In this document: positions 51,906-61,329 of the stretch, piece by piece
Layout: each line of letters begins with the position of its first letter
Position numbering within the stretch: position 1 is the stretch's first letter
Assembly (NCBI RefSeq): GCF_050717545.1
Contig: NZ_JBOITN010000033.1
Location: forward strand, 62,001-126,000
Source of the DNA: Clostridium_AD sp050717545
GTDB lineage: Bacteria > Bacillota > Clostridia > Clostridiales > Clostridiaceae
Reading direction: 5' to 3'
Length of the DNA stretch: 64,000 nucleotides
The notes under the pieces: generated by a model
Databases searched by the model: none
What the model was told of the DNA's origin: nothing
What the model saw: only the letters and a program-made list of their open reading frames with translations
Program-made: the position numbers and the translations under genes

Positions 51906-51948
51906 TAAATTTACGATTAACAGATACCTAATCTTATAGTTATGCCTA

Positions 51949-51997
51949 TTGAAATTTACACATTCTTGCAGTATACTAAGTATGAAAGCGGTAACAT
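51949..51997 (+). promoter_or_regulatory. deo promoter with perfect cre site
   Basis: TTGAAA (51949-51954) and TATACT (51972-51977) have a 17-base spacer. ATGAAAGCGGTAACAT (51982-51997) fits the cre consensus WTGNNARCGNWWWCAW at every position and overlaps the start point. It could bind CcpA or the LacI-family regulator encoded next. Confidence 0.85.
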
Positions 51998-52042
51998 ATA
52001 TTCAAAAACCAAGGGTACATGATATTTATCAGGAGGGCTACA

Positions 52043-53071
52043 ATGAGCGTGACAATAAATGATATTGCTAAAGCTGCCAAAGTATCTCATGCTACTATAT
52101 CAAGAGTTTTAAATAATTCGGGGTATGTAAAAGATGAAACAAGAAAAAGAGTTCAAAAGATAATAAAAGATTTAAATTATACACCTAGTGCTATAGCTAG
52201 AAGCCTATCTAGAAGTAAAACAAATACTATTGGAGTTATAATACCTGATATAAACAATCCGTTTTTTGGAGAGATTATTAAAGGAATTACGCAAATTGCA
52301 GATAAGCATAACTTAAATATAATTCTTTGCGATACTGATGATGATAAAGATAAAGAGTTAAGAGCTATTAATGTTCTAAAGCAGCAAAGGATTCAAGGAC
52401 TTCTTATAACTACGACTATTTATAAGGAACCCGGTAATAAAGAAAACTTAAATGCCCTTAAAAACTTAGGAATTCCAATAATTTTAATTGATGGTCATGT
52501 TGAATATCTCGATTTTAGTGGAGTTTTTATAGATCATAAAAGGGGTGCCTATGATGCAACAACTACGTTAATAAAAGCTGGACACACAAAAATTGCTATA
52601 ATTACAGGGGATATGAATTCTAGACCTGCAAAAGAGCGATTAATTGGATATGAGAAGGCATTAATCACAAGTAATATTCCGGTGTTAAATGAGTATATAT
52701 TTTATGGCAATTACAAATATGAAAAAGCTTATGAAATTACAAAACAAATATTAAAAATGGATAATAGACCTACCGCTATTTTTGTAACTAGCAATACCAT
52801 GATTTTAGGATGTATAAAAGCTTTCTATGAAAAAAAGTTAAATGTACCGCGGGATATGGCCATAATTGGCTTTGATAAGATTGATATGTTAAACATAATA
52901 GGGATGAATATTAGTTTTATTAATGGACCATCTATGGAACTAGGCAGAATTGGCATGAAGATGTTACTTGAGGATTTAAATAAGGAGTTAGATCATCAAG
53001 TTAAAAGAATAACCATCTTGCCTGAAATTATGTTGAAAGGATCAGAAAAATATATGGAAAATAAATTATAA
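52043..53071 (+). CDS. LacI-family transcriptional regulator
   Basis: A 342-residue repressor: N-terminal helix-turn-helix (T-I-N-D-I-A-K-A-A-K-V-S-H-A-T-I-S-R-V-L), hinge helix S-A-I-A-R-S-L-S, and a periplasmic-binding-type effector domain with the N-T-I-G-V-I-I-P-D start. It heads the deoC-pdp operon and so probably responds to a deoxynucleoside-related ligand. ATG 52043 follows AGGAGGG. Autoregulation through the dyad at 51982 is possible. Confidence 0.92.
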   Translation: MSVTINDIAKAAKVSHATISRVLNNSGYVKDETRKRVQKIIKDLNYTPSAIARSLSRSKTNTIGVIIPDINNPFFGEIIKGITQIADKHNLNIILCDTDDDKDKELRAINVLKQQRIQGLLITTTIYKEPGNKENLNALKNLGIPIILIDGHVEYLDFSGVFIDHKRGAYDATTTLIKAGHTKIAIITGDMNSRPAKERLIGYEKALITSNIPVLNEYIFYGNYKYEKAYEITKQILKMDNRPTAIFVTSNTMILGCIKAFYEKKLNVPRDMAIIGFDKIDMLNIIGMNISFINGPSMELGRIGMKMLLEDLNKELDHQVKRITILPEIMLKGSEKYMENKL

Positions 53072-53092
53072 AACATAAAGGAGAAGATTAAT

Positions 53093-53746
53093 ATGAAACT
53101 AGAGCAATACATAGACCATACACTATTAAAGCAACAAGCAACAGAGGAAGACATTATAAAAGTTTGCACAGAGGCTAAAGAGTACGGATTTGCTAGCGTT
53201 TGCGCTAATGCATATTTCGCATCACTTGTAAGCAAACAGTTAAAAGGAACTAACGTAAAAACTTGCATAGTTGTTGGATTTCCACTTGGAGCAACTACTA
53301 AAGAAGTAAAAGCATTTGAAGCAAAACAAGCTATCGAAAATGGTGCACAGGAAATAGATATGGTAATTAATGTTGGCGCTGTAAAATCAAATAGATATGA
53401 TGTAGTAAAAGATGAAATAAAAGAAGTAGTAAGCACTTGTGCCGGGCACGCATTAGTAAAAGTAATAATTGAAACATGTCTTTTAACTGATGAGGAAAAA
53501 ATACAAGTATGCCAAATTGCTAAAGAAGCTGGAGCAAACTTTGTAAAAACTTCAACAGGGTTTTCAACAGGTGGAGCAACGGTTCATGATGTTAAACTAA
53601 TGCGCGAAACCGTAGGAACTGAAATGGGAGTTAAGGCATCGGGCGCAGTAAGAACCACACAGGATGCAAAAGCAGTTATTGAAGCGGGCGCTACTAGAAT
53701 AGGTGCAAGTAGCTCAATTGTAATTGTTAAGGGGACTAAGGTATAA
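53093..53746 (+). CDS. deoC: Deoxyribose-phosphate aldolase
   Basis: A 217-residue class I aldolase that splits 2-deoxyribose-5-phosphate into acetaldehyde and glyceraldehyde-3-phosphate. The Schiff-base K152 lies in F-V-K-T-S-T-G-F, with the second lysine in G-V-K-A-S-G-A-V-R-T and the D-H-T-L-L-K start motif. AAAGGAG site upstream. 21 bases after the regulator, 25 before pdp. Confidence 0.97.
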   Translation: MKLEQYIDHTLLKQQATEEDIIKVCTEAKEYGFASVCANAYFASLVSKQLKGTNVKTCIVVGFPLGATTKEVKAFEAKQAIENGAQEIDMVINVGAVKSNRYDVVKDEIKEVVSTCAGHALVKVIIETCLLTDEEKIQVCQIAKEAGANFVKTSTGFSTGGATVHDVKLMRETVGTEMGVKASGAVRTTQDAKAVIEAGATRIGASSSIVIVKGTKV

Positions 53747-53771
53747 ATTATAAACATTGGGGGCGCTATGC

Positions 53772-55097
53772 ATGAGAATGTATGATTTAATAATGAAAAA
53801 AAGAGATGCTGGTGAACTTACTACAGAAGAGATTAATTTCTTTGTACATGGATATACAATGGGAACTATCCCAGATTATCAGGTTTCAGCATTGCTTATG
53901 GCTATATATTTTCAAAAGATGAATGAGCGGGAAACAACAAATTTAACAATGGCAATGGTTAATAGTGGAGAAACTATTAATTTGTCTAAAATTAAAGGTA
54001 TAAAGGTTGACAAGCATAGTACTGGTGGAGTTGGTGACACAACAACTTTAATACTTGGACCTATTGTTGCCGCTGCAGGAGTTCCAGTTGCTAAAATGTC
54101 AGGAAGAGGCCTTGGTCATACTGGAGGAACCATAGATAAACTAGAGTCTTTTGAAGGTTTTTCAACTTCCATGTCAATTGAAAAATTTATGAAAAATGTT
54201 AACGAAGTTAAGATTGCAATAGGTGGTCAAACTACTGATTTAGCGCCAGCAGATAAAATGTTATATTCACTTCGTGATGTTACTGCAACTGTTGATAATA
54301 TATCGCTAATAGCATCAAGTATAATGAGTAAAAAAATAGCCTCTGGTGCAGATGCTATAGTTCTCGACATAAAAACAGGTAGTGGAGCATTTATGAAAAA
54401 TGAGGATGATGCATTTGAACTGGCAAGAGAAATGGTTGAGATAGGAACTAATGTAGGGAGAAATACTATTGGTGTAATAACTGATATGGACCAACCATTA
54501 GGTTATGCAGTTGGGAACTCCTTAGAAGTTAAAGAAGCTATAAGTACATTAAAAGGGGAAGGGCCCGAGGATCTCACAGAACTTTGCCTAACTCTTGGCT
54601 CACATATGCTTGTTCTTGGAGAAAAAGCAAAAAATGTAGAAGAGGCAAGGGAAATACTTAAGGATATTATAAAATCAGGTAAGGGTATCCAAAAGCTAAA
54701 AGACCTAGTAATAGCGCAAGGTGGAGATCCAGCATATGTAGATGACCAATCTATGTTCCCAGTGCCAGCTATGGTAGAGCCAGTTATATCAATGTGCACT
54801 GGTTATGTAAAGGCAATAAAAGCTGATGATATAGGGATGGCAGCTTTAAATTTAGGAGCTGGGCGTGAAACTAAAGAAAGTATAATAGATCTATCTGTAG
54901 GTATTGTTCTTCACAAGAAAATTGGAGATTTTGTAAAGATGGGAGAGGCTATTGCAACTATTTATGCAAGTGATGTCTCTAAACAAAAATCATCAGAAAA
55001 AATGGTATTAGAAGCATACGAAATAGTAGAAGAAAAAACTGTAGCTAATCCATTAATTAAAGGAATTGTTACGAGGCGAGGCATTACTAAATTTTAA
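53772..55097 (+). CDS. pdp: Pyrimidine-nucleoside phosphorylase
   Basis: A 441-residue phosphorylase that cleaves (deoxy)uridine and thymidine with phosphate, feeding deoxyribose-1-phosphate toward DeoC. Motifs are K-H-S-T-G-G-V-G-D-T and K-M-S-G-R-G-L-G-H-T-G-G-T-I-D-K-L-E, plus the K-I-A-S-G-A-D-A-I-V-L-D segment. ATG 53772 follows GGGGG at 53759-53763. No phosphopentomutase gene follows, so it must lie elsewhere. Confidence 0.96.
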   Translation: MRMYDLIMKKRDAGELTTEEINFFVHGYTMGTIPDYQVSALLMAIYFQKMNERETTNLTMAMVNSGETINLSKIKGIKVDKHSTGGVGDTTTLILGPIVAAAGVPVAKMSGRGLGHTGGTIDKLESFEGFSTSMSIEKFMKNVNEVKIAIGGQTTDLAPADKMLYSLRDVTATVDNISLIASSIMSKKIASGADAIVLDIKTGSGAFMKNEDDAFELAREMVEIGTNVGRNTIGVITDMDQPLGYAVGNSLEVKEAISTLKGEGPEDLTELCLTLGSHMLVLGEKAKNVEEAREILKDIIKSGKGIQKLKDLVIAQGGDPAYVDDQSMFPVPAMVEPVISMCTGYVKAIKADDIGMAALNLGAGRETKESIIDLSVGIVLHKKIGDFVKMGEAIATIYASDVSKQKSSEKMVLEAYEIVEEKTVANPLIKGIVTRRGITKF

Positions 55098-55120
55098 AAA
55101 ATTTAAATATTTTTATTAGC

Positions 55121-55189
55121 AAAAAAAAAGTATATATTACGTATAATGCATTGAAGTGGCTGCATTAATAGTAATATATACTTTTTTTT
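55121..55189. terminator. Long hairpin terminator, dispersed family member
   Basis: AAAAAAAAGTATATATTAC up to 55140 pairs with 55171-55189; inner TAATGCA (55144-55150) pairs with TGCATTA (55161-55167). Ends the deo operon. Nearly the same sequence as 59855-59912. Confidence 0.93.
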
Positions 55190-55351
55190 ATTTTTATGCT
55201 GATATATGTACGTTTCATGCATTTAATATTGTTTTAATTTGAAAAACAATATAATATAAGTTAGAGTACATTTAATATTTGTTTATTTATTTTAAAATCT
55301 ATAAAAGAAATATATTTTTATAATGTAAAATTTTAAGGGAGGTTTTTAGTA

Positions 55352-56143
55352 ATGATAGGTATTTTAGAGTATGAAATTAAAACGAGTTATGCTAGAAATA
55401 TTGGAGCATATTTGATTTATACGTTTATTGCTTGTATTTTAATGGTATTTTTTAGTGATTACGAAATTATCAATAAGTCTGCATTTATTTTTGGGATTCT
55501 AGCTGTAAGTATAATAACATTTTTGCGTATATTTAAGCAGTTTAACAAAAACATTTATGGTAGTCGTGGATATCTTATTTTTACACCTAATAATGAAGGC
55601 TCCATTAAGAGTGGAGGTTCCACTAATAGTGGAGGGGGAAAAAGTCTTTTGCTTTCAAAACTTATTCCTGATCTTATATGGATGTTCACATTGGCATTAA
55701 TTATGGCTTCGATAGTTATAGTACTTATTTTTAGTTACAGTGATGTAAGTTATATGGAAGATGTCAGAAATTTTTATAGAACAAATAAGGTATATACAAT
55801 AATGTATCTTATGGAGTATTTATTAAATATGTTTCGCTCTGTGTTTGTAATGTATTTTTCAATTTGCATCTCAAAATTGCCTATTTGGGGAAAAAATGGC
55901 GTGATTGAGGGGTTTGGAACATATATTATTATAGAGATTTTTAACTTAATACCTTTGTTATTCTTAAAAGACGTAGCTGAATATGTTAAGACTACAGGAG
56001 GGTTTTATGTGTTAGTAAGGGAGTATTCGATAAATAATTTACTTATTTGGTATGTTATGGATTTAATTGTATTTGGGTTAGTGCTCTACATAACATCACG
56101 ATTGCTCTATAATAAGAAGACTTTAAAAAATGTCATTAATTAA
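55352..56143 (+). CDS. Six-helix membrane protein, ABC-2 permease-like, no ATPase partner
   Basis: A 263-residue protein with about six hydrophobic segments and a mid-loop Y-G-S-R-G-Y-L-I-F-T-P-N-N followed by a Gly/Ser-rich linker, then S-K-L-I-P-D-L-I-W. The E/G-Y-L-x-F-T element is typical of ABC-2 permeases of the antimicrobial-peptide type. No ATPase gene is adjacent, and the next genes form a two-component system. The glycine-serine insert is unusual. GGGAGG site. Confidence 0.65.
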   Translation: MIGILEYEIKTSYARNIGAYLIYTFIACILMVFFSDYEIINKSAFIFGILAVSIITFLRIFKQFNKNIYGSRGYLIFTPNNEGSIKSGGSTNSGGGKSLLLSKLIPDLIWMFTLALIMASIVIVLIFSYSDVSYMEDVRNFYRTNKVYTIMYLMEYLLNMFRSVFVMYFSICISKLPIWGKNGVIEGFGTYIIIEIFNLIPLLFLKDVAEYVKTTGGFYVLVREYSINNLLIWYVMDLIVFGLVLYITSRLLYNKKTLKNVIN

Positions 56144-56222
56144 TTAGTAATATAATTGTCTTATTAATTTGAGATAAAGTGTAATTATAGGTTACAATTA
56201 ATAAAGATGGGAGGCATGCTTT

Positions 56223-56912
56223 ATGAATATTCTAATTGTAGAGGATGAACAGGATATAAGAGAACTTTTAGAAATCCATTTATCAAAGGAAGGATATACG
56301 ATTTTCACGGCAGAGGATGGCCTTCAGGCTCTTAATATATTTGAAAATAAAGATATAGACATTGCTTTGCTTGATGTTATGATTCCTAAAATTGATGGAT
56401 TTAAGGTACTTAAAAAGATTAGAGAAACTAGTGAAATACCTGTAATTTTTATAACTGCCAGGGCGGAGGAGTCAGATAAAATTCTGGGGCTTGGACTTGG
56501 TGCAGATGATTATGTAATAAAACCGTTTAGTCCCATTGAAATTATTGCACGAGTTAAAGCGCAGTTAAGACGGTATTATAAATACTCTAATAAAACTCAT
56601 AAAACTGCAATAACGGTTGGGGAGTTAATGCTTGATAAGGAAAGCTGCTGTGTTTATAAAAACAACGTTGAGATTGCTTTAAACCCAAAGGAATATAGAC
56701 TACTTGAGTTTATTTTAGAGAATCCGGGGAAGGTGTACACTAAAAAGCAACTATACGAAATAGTTTGGCAGAATCCTTATTACGGAGATTCTAATACTAT
56801 TATGGTACATATAAGTCATATTAGAGAAAAAATTGAAATCGATCCTAAAAATCCTGAGTATTTGAAGACAATAAGAGGGATAGGATACAAAATGGAGAGA
56901 AATCATGATTAG
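56223..56912 (+). CDS. OmpR/PhoB-family response regulator
   Basis: A 229-residue regulator: receiver with E-D-E-Q-D, phospho-acceptor D51 in L-D-V-M-I-P and lysine in V-I-K-P-F-S, then a winged helix with N-P-K-E-Y-R-L-L-E and V-H-I-S-H-I-R-E-K-I. It overlaps the histidine kinase gene by 8 bases. GGGAGG site. Confidence 0.95.
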   Translation: MNILIVEDEQDIRELLEIHLSKEGYTIFTAEDGLQALNIFENKDIDIALLDVMIPKIDGFKVLKKIRETSEIPVIFITARAEESDKILGLGLGADDYVIKPFSPIEIIARVKAQLRRYYKYSNKTHKTAITVGELMLDKESCCVYKNNVEIALNPKEYRLLEFILENPGKVYTKKQLYEIVWQNPYYGDSNTIMVHISHIREKIEIDPKNPEYLKTIRGIGYKMERNHD

Positions 56913-58356
56913 CAGAATTAAATTAAAGCGAATTGGATCTTACTTTAAAAGTAAAAAAATGGCAACTCAATTATTTAAAAATTATATTTTGTTTTTAATT
57001 ATTTTAGTTGGAATATTTTTACTAGCAATGGTTGCACTCGTAACGTATTCATCTATTAATTATCTAGATTCATCAACGCAAAATGCAACAGCACAGTATA
57101 TTATTAAACAAAGTTATAAAGATATTGATGCAACAAATTTTATAAAACATAAAGGATATGTGGAAGTGCTTGATAAAGATCTGGTTATTGTTATGCAAAA
57201 TGGGAGTAAACATGAAGTGGGTTTTAAATATACGCAAAAATATTATAAGGATATGATTACTAATAATTTAAATGATGGTTATTTTTATTCTAGTAAAGAT
57301 GAGGATGAAAGAGATTTTATTTTGATTACGGCGATGCCTAATAGCATTTTTGATGCCTACACGTGGGGTATTGAACATAAGGAGCAATTAGAAGGAACGG
57401 ATAATCCTGAAAAGACAAGATTAACTTTTTTAAAAATATTTCCATTTATAATATTAATATTTTTGATTTCTACAATGGTGCTTTATTCTAAACTTACATC
57501 TATGATGTTTGTTAATCCATTAAAGAAACTTTTAAAAGGTGTTAATACTATAAAAAATGGTGAATATTCAGCGCGCGTTGAAATTAACTCTTTAAATGAA
57601 ATAGGGCAATTAAAGGATGCTTTTAATTTAATGGCAGAAAAAATACAGCAGGAAAAATTGTTGAAAGAAAAAGCTGAAAATAATAGAAAAAGAATGATTC
57701 TTGATATTTCTCATGATTTAAAAAACCCATTAACAAGTATACTTGGTTATTCAGAATTCCTATTAGAAAATGAAGAGATTACAATAGGAGAAAAAAACAA
57801 GTTATTAAAAGTTATTAATAATAACAGTAGGAGAGCAAATGATTTAATTCAAGATCTTTTTGAATTCTCCCGTGTTGAAAGCACGGAATATAAATTAGAT
57901 ATATGTAACAACGATATAGGTGAGTTTTTAAGAGAACTTATCGCAGGTTATGTTCCCATTATGGAGCAAAAAGGCGATCAATATGAATTTGATGTTACAG
58001 AAGATGAAGTGGAGATTTTATTTGATAGAAAAAATTTGGATAGAGCAATAAGTAACATTATATTAAATAGTATTAAGTATAATAGTCCCGGTATTACTAT
58101 TAGTATTAAGCTTTTAGTGGAGAATAATGAAGTTGTAATTATTATTGAAGACAATGGAGTAGGAATACCTAAGGAATTTGAGGGGAATATTTTTGAACCT
58201 TTTGTACGCGTAGACACTACAAGAAACTCAAAGAATGGTGGTACAGGGCTTGGGCTTGCAATATCAAAGTCAATAATTGAAAAACATGGCGGGAATATTA
58301 CTCTAGTGCAGGATATAAATAGAGGATGCAAATTTATAATAAAATTAAAAAAATAG
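56905..58356 (+). CDS. Membrane sensor histidine kinase
   Basis: A 483-residue kinase with TM1 near residues 25-47, an outer domain to about 170, TM2 near 175-195, HAMP (N-P-L-K-K-L-L-K-G-V), HisKA with H270 in D-I-S-H-D-L-K-N-P, and HATPase with N-I-I-L-N-S-I-K-Y-N, D-N-G-V-G-I and G-T-G-L-G-L-A. Partner of the overlapping response regulator. A MATE pump follows 115 bases later, perhaps a target. Confidence 0.95.
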   Translation: MISRIKLKRIGSYFKSKKMATQLFKNYILFLIILVGIFLLAMVALVTYSSINYLDSSTQNATAQYIIKQSYKDIDATNFIKHKGYVEVLDKDLVIVMQNGSKHEVGFKYTQKYYKDMITNNLNDGYFYSSKDEDERDFILITAMPNSIFDAYTWGIEHKEQLEGTDNPEKTRLTFLKIFPFIILIFLISTMVLYSKLTSMMFVNPLKKLLKGVNTIKNGEYSARVEINSLNEIGQLKDAFNLMAEKIQQEKLLKEKAENNRKRMILDISHDLKNPLTSILGYSEFLLENEEITIGEKNKLLKVINNNSRRANDLIQDLFEFSRVESTEYKLDICNNDIGEFLRELIAGYVPIMEQKGDQYEFDVTEDEVEILFDRKNLDRAISNIILNSIKYNSPGITISIKLLVENNEVVIIIEDNGVGIPKEFEGNIFEPFVRVDTTRNSKNGGTGLGLAISKSIIEKHGGNITLVQDINRGCKFIIKLKK

Positions 58357-58470
58357 CAAATAGTACATAAAGGTAATATAATAATAGATATGTATAATAA
58401 AACTCTGTATTTTTGTAAGGTTTTTTAGGTTTATATGTAGAAATTTTATATAGAAAGAGGGAGAGAGTAT

Positions 58471-59844
58471 TTGGACAGTTCAAAACAATTAGGGGAAGAA
58501 AACATAGGTAAGCTACTTATAAAGTTCTCTGTTCCAGCGATTATAGGAATGCTTGTTAACGGGCTATATAATGTTGTTGATAGAGTATTTTTAGGACATA
58601 TAGAAGGTGTAGGGAACCTTGCATTAGCGGGGGTTACAGTTACATTCCCTATTGCGATTATGATTATGGCTTTTGCAATGCTTGTGGGAATTGGAAGCGC
58701 AGCACTTATATCTATAAGACTTGGGCAACAAAAAAAGGCAGAGGCAGAACACATCTTAGCGAATGCATTTACGCTACTTATTGTAATTTCAATTTTAGTA
58801 ACTATTTTAGGACTTATATTTTTAGAACCTATTTTATTAAAAATTGGAGCCAGTAAAGATATTATGCCATTTGCTAAAGAGTACATAACAATAATACTTT
58901 TAGGCGCTATATTCCAAAGTGTGGGATTTGGTCTCAATAACTCAATACGATCTGAGGGTAACCCCAAGGCAGCTATGTTCACAATGTTAATAGGCGGAAT
59001 TTTAAATACAATTTTAGATCCGATTTTTATTTTTGTTTTTGATATGGGAACTAGAGGGGCTGCTACTGCAACTATTCTTTCTCAGGCTATAAGTATGACA
59101 TGGGTATTATATTATTTTTTTGGTGGTAAAAGTTTACTAAAAATACGCTATAAAAATCTAAAGTTAGATGCTAAAGTTATGAAAGGCATTTTTGCTATAG
59201 GCATGTCACCATTTTCAATGCAACTTGCGGCGAGCATAGTGTCTATTATTTCTAATAGAAGTTTAGTTAAGTATGGTGGTGATATAGCCCTTGGGGCCAT
59301 GGGAGTTATTATGAGCGTGGTAATGATGGTATTAATGCCAACATTTGGAATTAACCAAGGTTGCCAACCAATCATCGGATATAATTATGGAGCGAAAAAT
59401 TATCACCGCGTAAAACATGCATTATTTATAGCAATAATAGCAGCTACATGTATTACTGTAACTGGATTTATAATTATAGAGTTATTTCCTAGGCAAATTA
59501 TTGGTTTGTTTAATAAGGATCCACAGTTACTAGCGGTAGGTAGTCACGGAATTAGAATATATCTTATGATGCTCCCTATAATAGGTTTCCAAATAGTTAG
59601 TTCTAACTATTTTCAAGCTATAGGTAAAGCTGGCATATCTATATTTTTAGGATTAAGCAGACAGGTAATACTTCTTATACCATTACTATTTATTTTGCCA
59701 AGGTTCTTTGGATTAACTGGAGTGTGGATGTCAGGTCCTAGCTCAGATGCAATAGCTTCAATAATAACTGCGGTGTTTATATTTATAGAAATAAAACATC
59801 TAAATAAATTACAAAGTGAAACCGAATCTATAACGGTAGAATAG
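58471..59844 (+). CDS. MATE-family multidrug/Na+ efflux protein
   Basis: A 457-residue, 12-helix transporter of the MATE family (DinF/NorM-like). The first helix begins after L-L-I-K-F-S-V-P-A-I-I-G-M, and the two halves carry the G-x2-N-x2-L-D-P-I-F and N-Q-G-C-Q-P-I-I-G-Y-N-Y-G-A segments typical of clostridial MATE proteins. The start is a TTG at 58471 behind AGAGGGAGAG; there is no ATG before the first helix. Substrate unknown. Confidence 0.92.
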   Translation: MDSSKQLGEENIGKLLIKFSVPAIIGMLVNGLYNVVDRVFLGHIEGVGNLALAGVTVTFPIAIMIMAFAMLVGIGSAALISIRLGQQKKAEAEHILANAFTLLIVISILVTILGLIFLEPILLKIGASKDIMPFAKEYITIILLGAIFQSVGFGLNNSIRSEGNPKAAMFTMLIGGILNTILDPIFIFVFDMGTRGAATATILSQAISMTWVLYYFFGGKSLLKIRYKNLKLDAKVMKGIFAIGMSPFSMQLAASIVSIISNRSLVKYGGDIALGAMGVIMSVVMMVLMPTFGINQGCQPIIGYNYGAKNYHRVKHALFIAIIAATCITVTGFIIIELFPRQIIGLFNKDPQLLAVGSHGIRIYLMMLPIIGFQIVSSNYFQAIGKAGISIFLGLSRQVILLIPLLFILPRFFGLTGVWMSGPSSDAIASIITAVFIFIEIKHLNKLQSETESITVE

Positions 59845-59854
59845 CATAAACCGC

Positions 59855-59912
59855 AAAAAAGTATATATTACGTATAATGCATAAAAGCATTAGCAGTAAT
59901 ATATACTTTTTT
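59855..59912. terminator. Long hairpin terminator, dispersed family member
   Basis: AAAAAAGTATATATTAC (59855-59871) pairs perfectly with 59896-59912; inner TAATGC/GCATTA (59875-59880 with 59887-59892). It ends both the MATE gene and the convergent small gene. Confidence 0.94.
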
Positions 59913-59913
59913 A

Positions 59914-60207
59914 TTATTTATTATTAATTTTATCAAGTTCTTTTACAAGATCTTTCATGCGTTTTTCTATTTTGGTTAGAGCGTTACAATAGTCTAATAG
60001 AGACTTATCGACTTGATTATTACCTTTATAAATTGTGTATAATTCCTTACCTATATCTTTGTAGAGATCTTCCATACTACTTTCTTCAAAATGAATTTTA
60101 TATTTAAGTTTAGATATTTCAATAAAAGTCTCAGACTTGTTTGAGAGAGTTTCTAAACCATTACTTATTGAATCCTTAATTTTATTAAAATTAGGTGCTG
60201 CTTGCAT
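59914..60207 (-). CDS. Small coiled-coil protein of unknown function
   Basis: A 97-residue helical protein, rich in K, E, L and I, with coiled-coil character over about residues 5-95 and no cysteine except one late C. It resembles the N-terminal helical part of small clostridial proteins that often carry a zinc ribbon, but no ribbon is present. GGAGGGA site before the ATG at 60207. Function unknown. Confidence 0.7.
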   Translation of the reverse strand: MQAAPNFNKIKDSISNGLETLSNKSETFIEISKLKYKIHFEESSMEDLYKDIGKELYTIYKGNNQVDKSLLDYCNALTKIEKRMKDLVKELDKINNK

Positions 60208-60373
60208 AACAATCCCTCCTTTTATGTTATAATTTAAATTAAACGGATAGACTTATTAATATATTATTTAATATGATGTATATATGTGACTGCAAAATTT
60301 GGCTAACCAATATATAATTTTCTGTTTTTATAAAAATTGAGTGGAGTGTTAATTTTAATATGGTGGTGATTAT

Positions 60374-61147
60374 ATGAATAACAAAGAAAAATCAATAGGA
60401 TTTTTTGACTCAGGAGTGGGTGGAATAAGTGTATTAAAGGAATCCCTAAGTAGGTTACCTAATGAAGATTTTGTATATTTTGGTGATTCAATAAATGCAC
60501 CCTATGGAACTAAAAATATAAATGAAGTTAAAAAACTAACTTTTAATGCAGTGGACTTTCTTTTGGATAAGGGCGTAAAAGTTATAGTAATTGCTTGTAA
60601 TACCGCAACTAGCGCAGCTATAGATGATCTTAGGCGTGAATACGAAGATATACCTATAATAGGAATAGAGCCAGCACTAAAGCCGGCTGTAAAAATTAGT
60701 AGAGGTAGAAGTGTAATTATTATGGCTACCCCTATGACTTTAGCTGAAAATAAGTTTAATGATTTAATGAATCTTTTTAGTAAAGAGGTTAATATAATAC
60801 CTCTTCCATGTGCGGGACTGGTTGAGCTTATAGAAAATGGGATCATAGAGGGCGATCAAGTTGAAAAATATCTAAAGGCAAAACTTGCAAAGTTTAAGCA
60901 AATAGACGTAGCATCTATAGTCCTTGGATGTACACATTATCCATTTATAAAAAATGAATTAGCTAAGATAGTTGGAGAAAAAACTATTATAATTGATGGA
61001 AGTATAGGGACAGTAAATCAATTAAAAAGACAGCTAATTCATACTAATCTTTTAAATGATAAAAAAACAAAGGGTATTGTGACTATATATAATTCTTCTA
61101 AAAGTGATAGCATAATAGATTTAAGTTATAAATTATTAAAACTATAG
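60374..61147 (+). CDS. murI: Glutamate racemase
   Basis: A 257-residue cofactor-free racemase supplying D-glutamate to peptidoglycan. The two catalytic cysteines are C75 in V-I-A-C-N-T-A-T-S-A and C186 in L-G-C-T-H-Y-P-F; the N-terminal F-F-D-S-G-V-G-G motif is standard. GGTGGTGATT site. Monocistronic, with a terminator downstream. Confidence 0.97.
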   Translation: MNNKEKSIGFFDSGVGGISVLKESLSRLPNEDFVYFGDSINAPYGTKNINEVKKLTFNAVDFLLDKGVKVIVIACNTATSAAIDDLRREYEDIPIIGIEPALKPAVKISRGRSVIIMATPMTLAENKFNDLMNLFSKEVNIIPLPCAGLVELIENGIIEGDQVEKYLKAKLAKFKQIDVASIVLGCTHYPFIKNELAKIVGEKTIIIDGSIGTVNQLKRQLIHTNLLNDKKTKGIVTIYNSSKSDSIIDLSYKLLKL

Positions 61148-61166
61148 TTGTATAAATAATAATTAG

Positions 61167-61197
61167 CAGCCTAAAAATAATTTTGGACTGTTTTTTT
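61167..61197 (+). terminator. Terminator after murI
   Basis: CAGCCTAAAA (61167-61176) pairs imperfectly with TTTTGGACTG (61181-61190), followed by seven T. Confidence 0.75.
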
Positions 61198-61329
61198 GTT
61201 GCGTAGAAGTTATAATGAATTATGTGAAAAAGAAAAACTAATCTAGCTTAATCTAAAGTATTTAGAGCAATAACATCACCAGGAGAATATAATATATTGT
61301 ACAAAAAACAACAGAAATAAGGTGATGAA

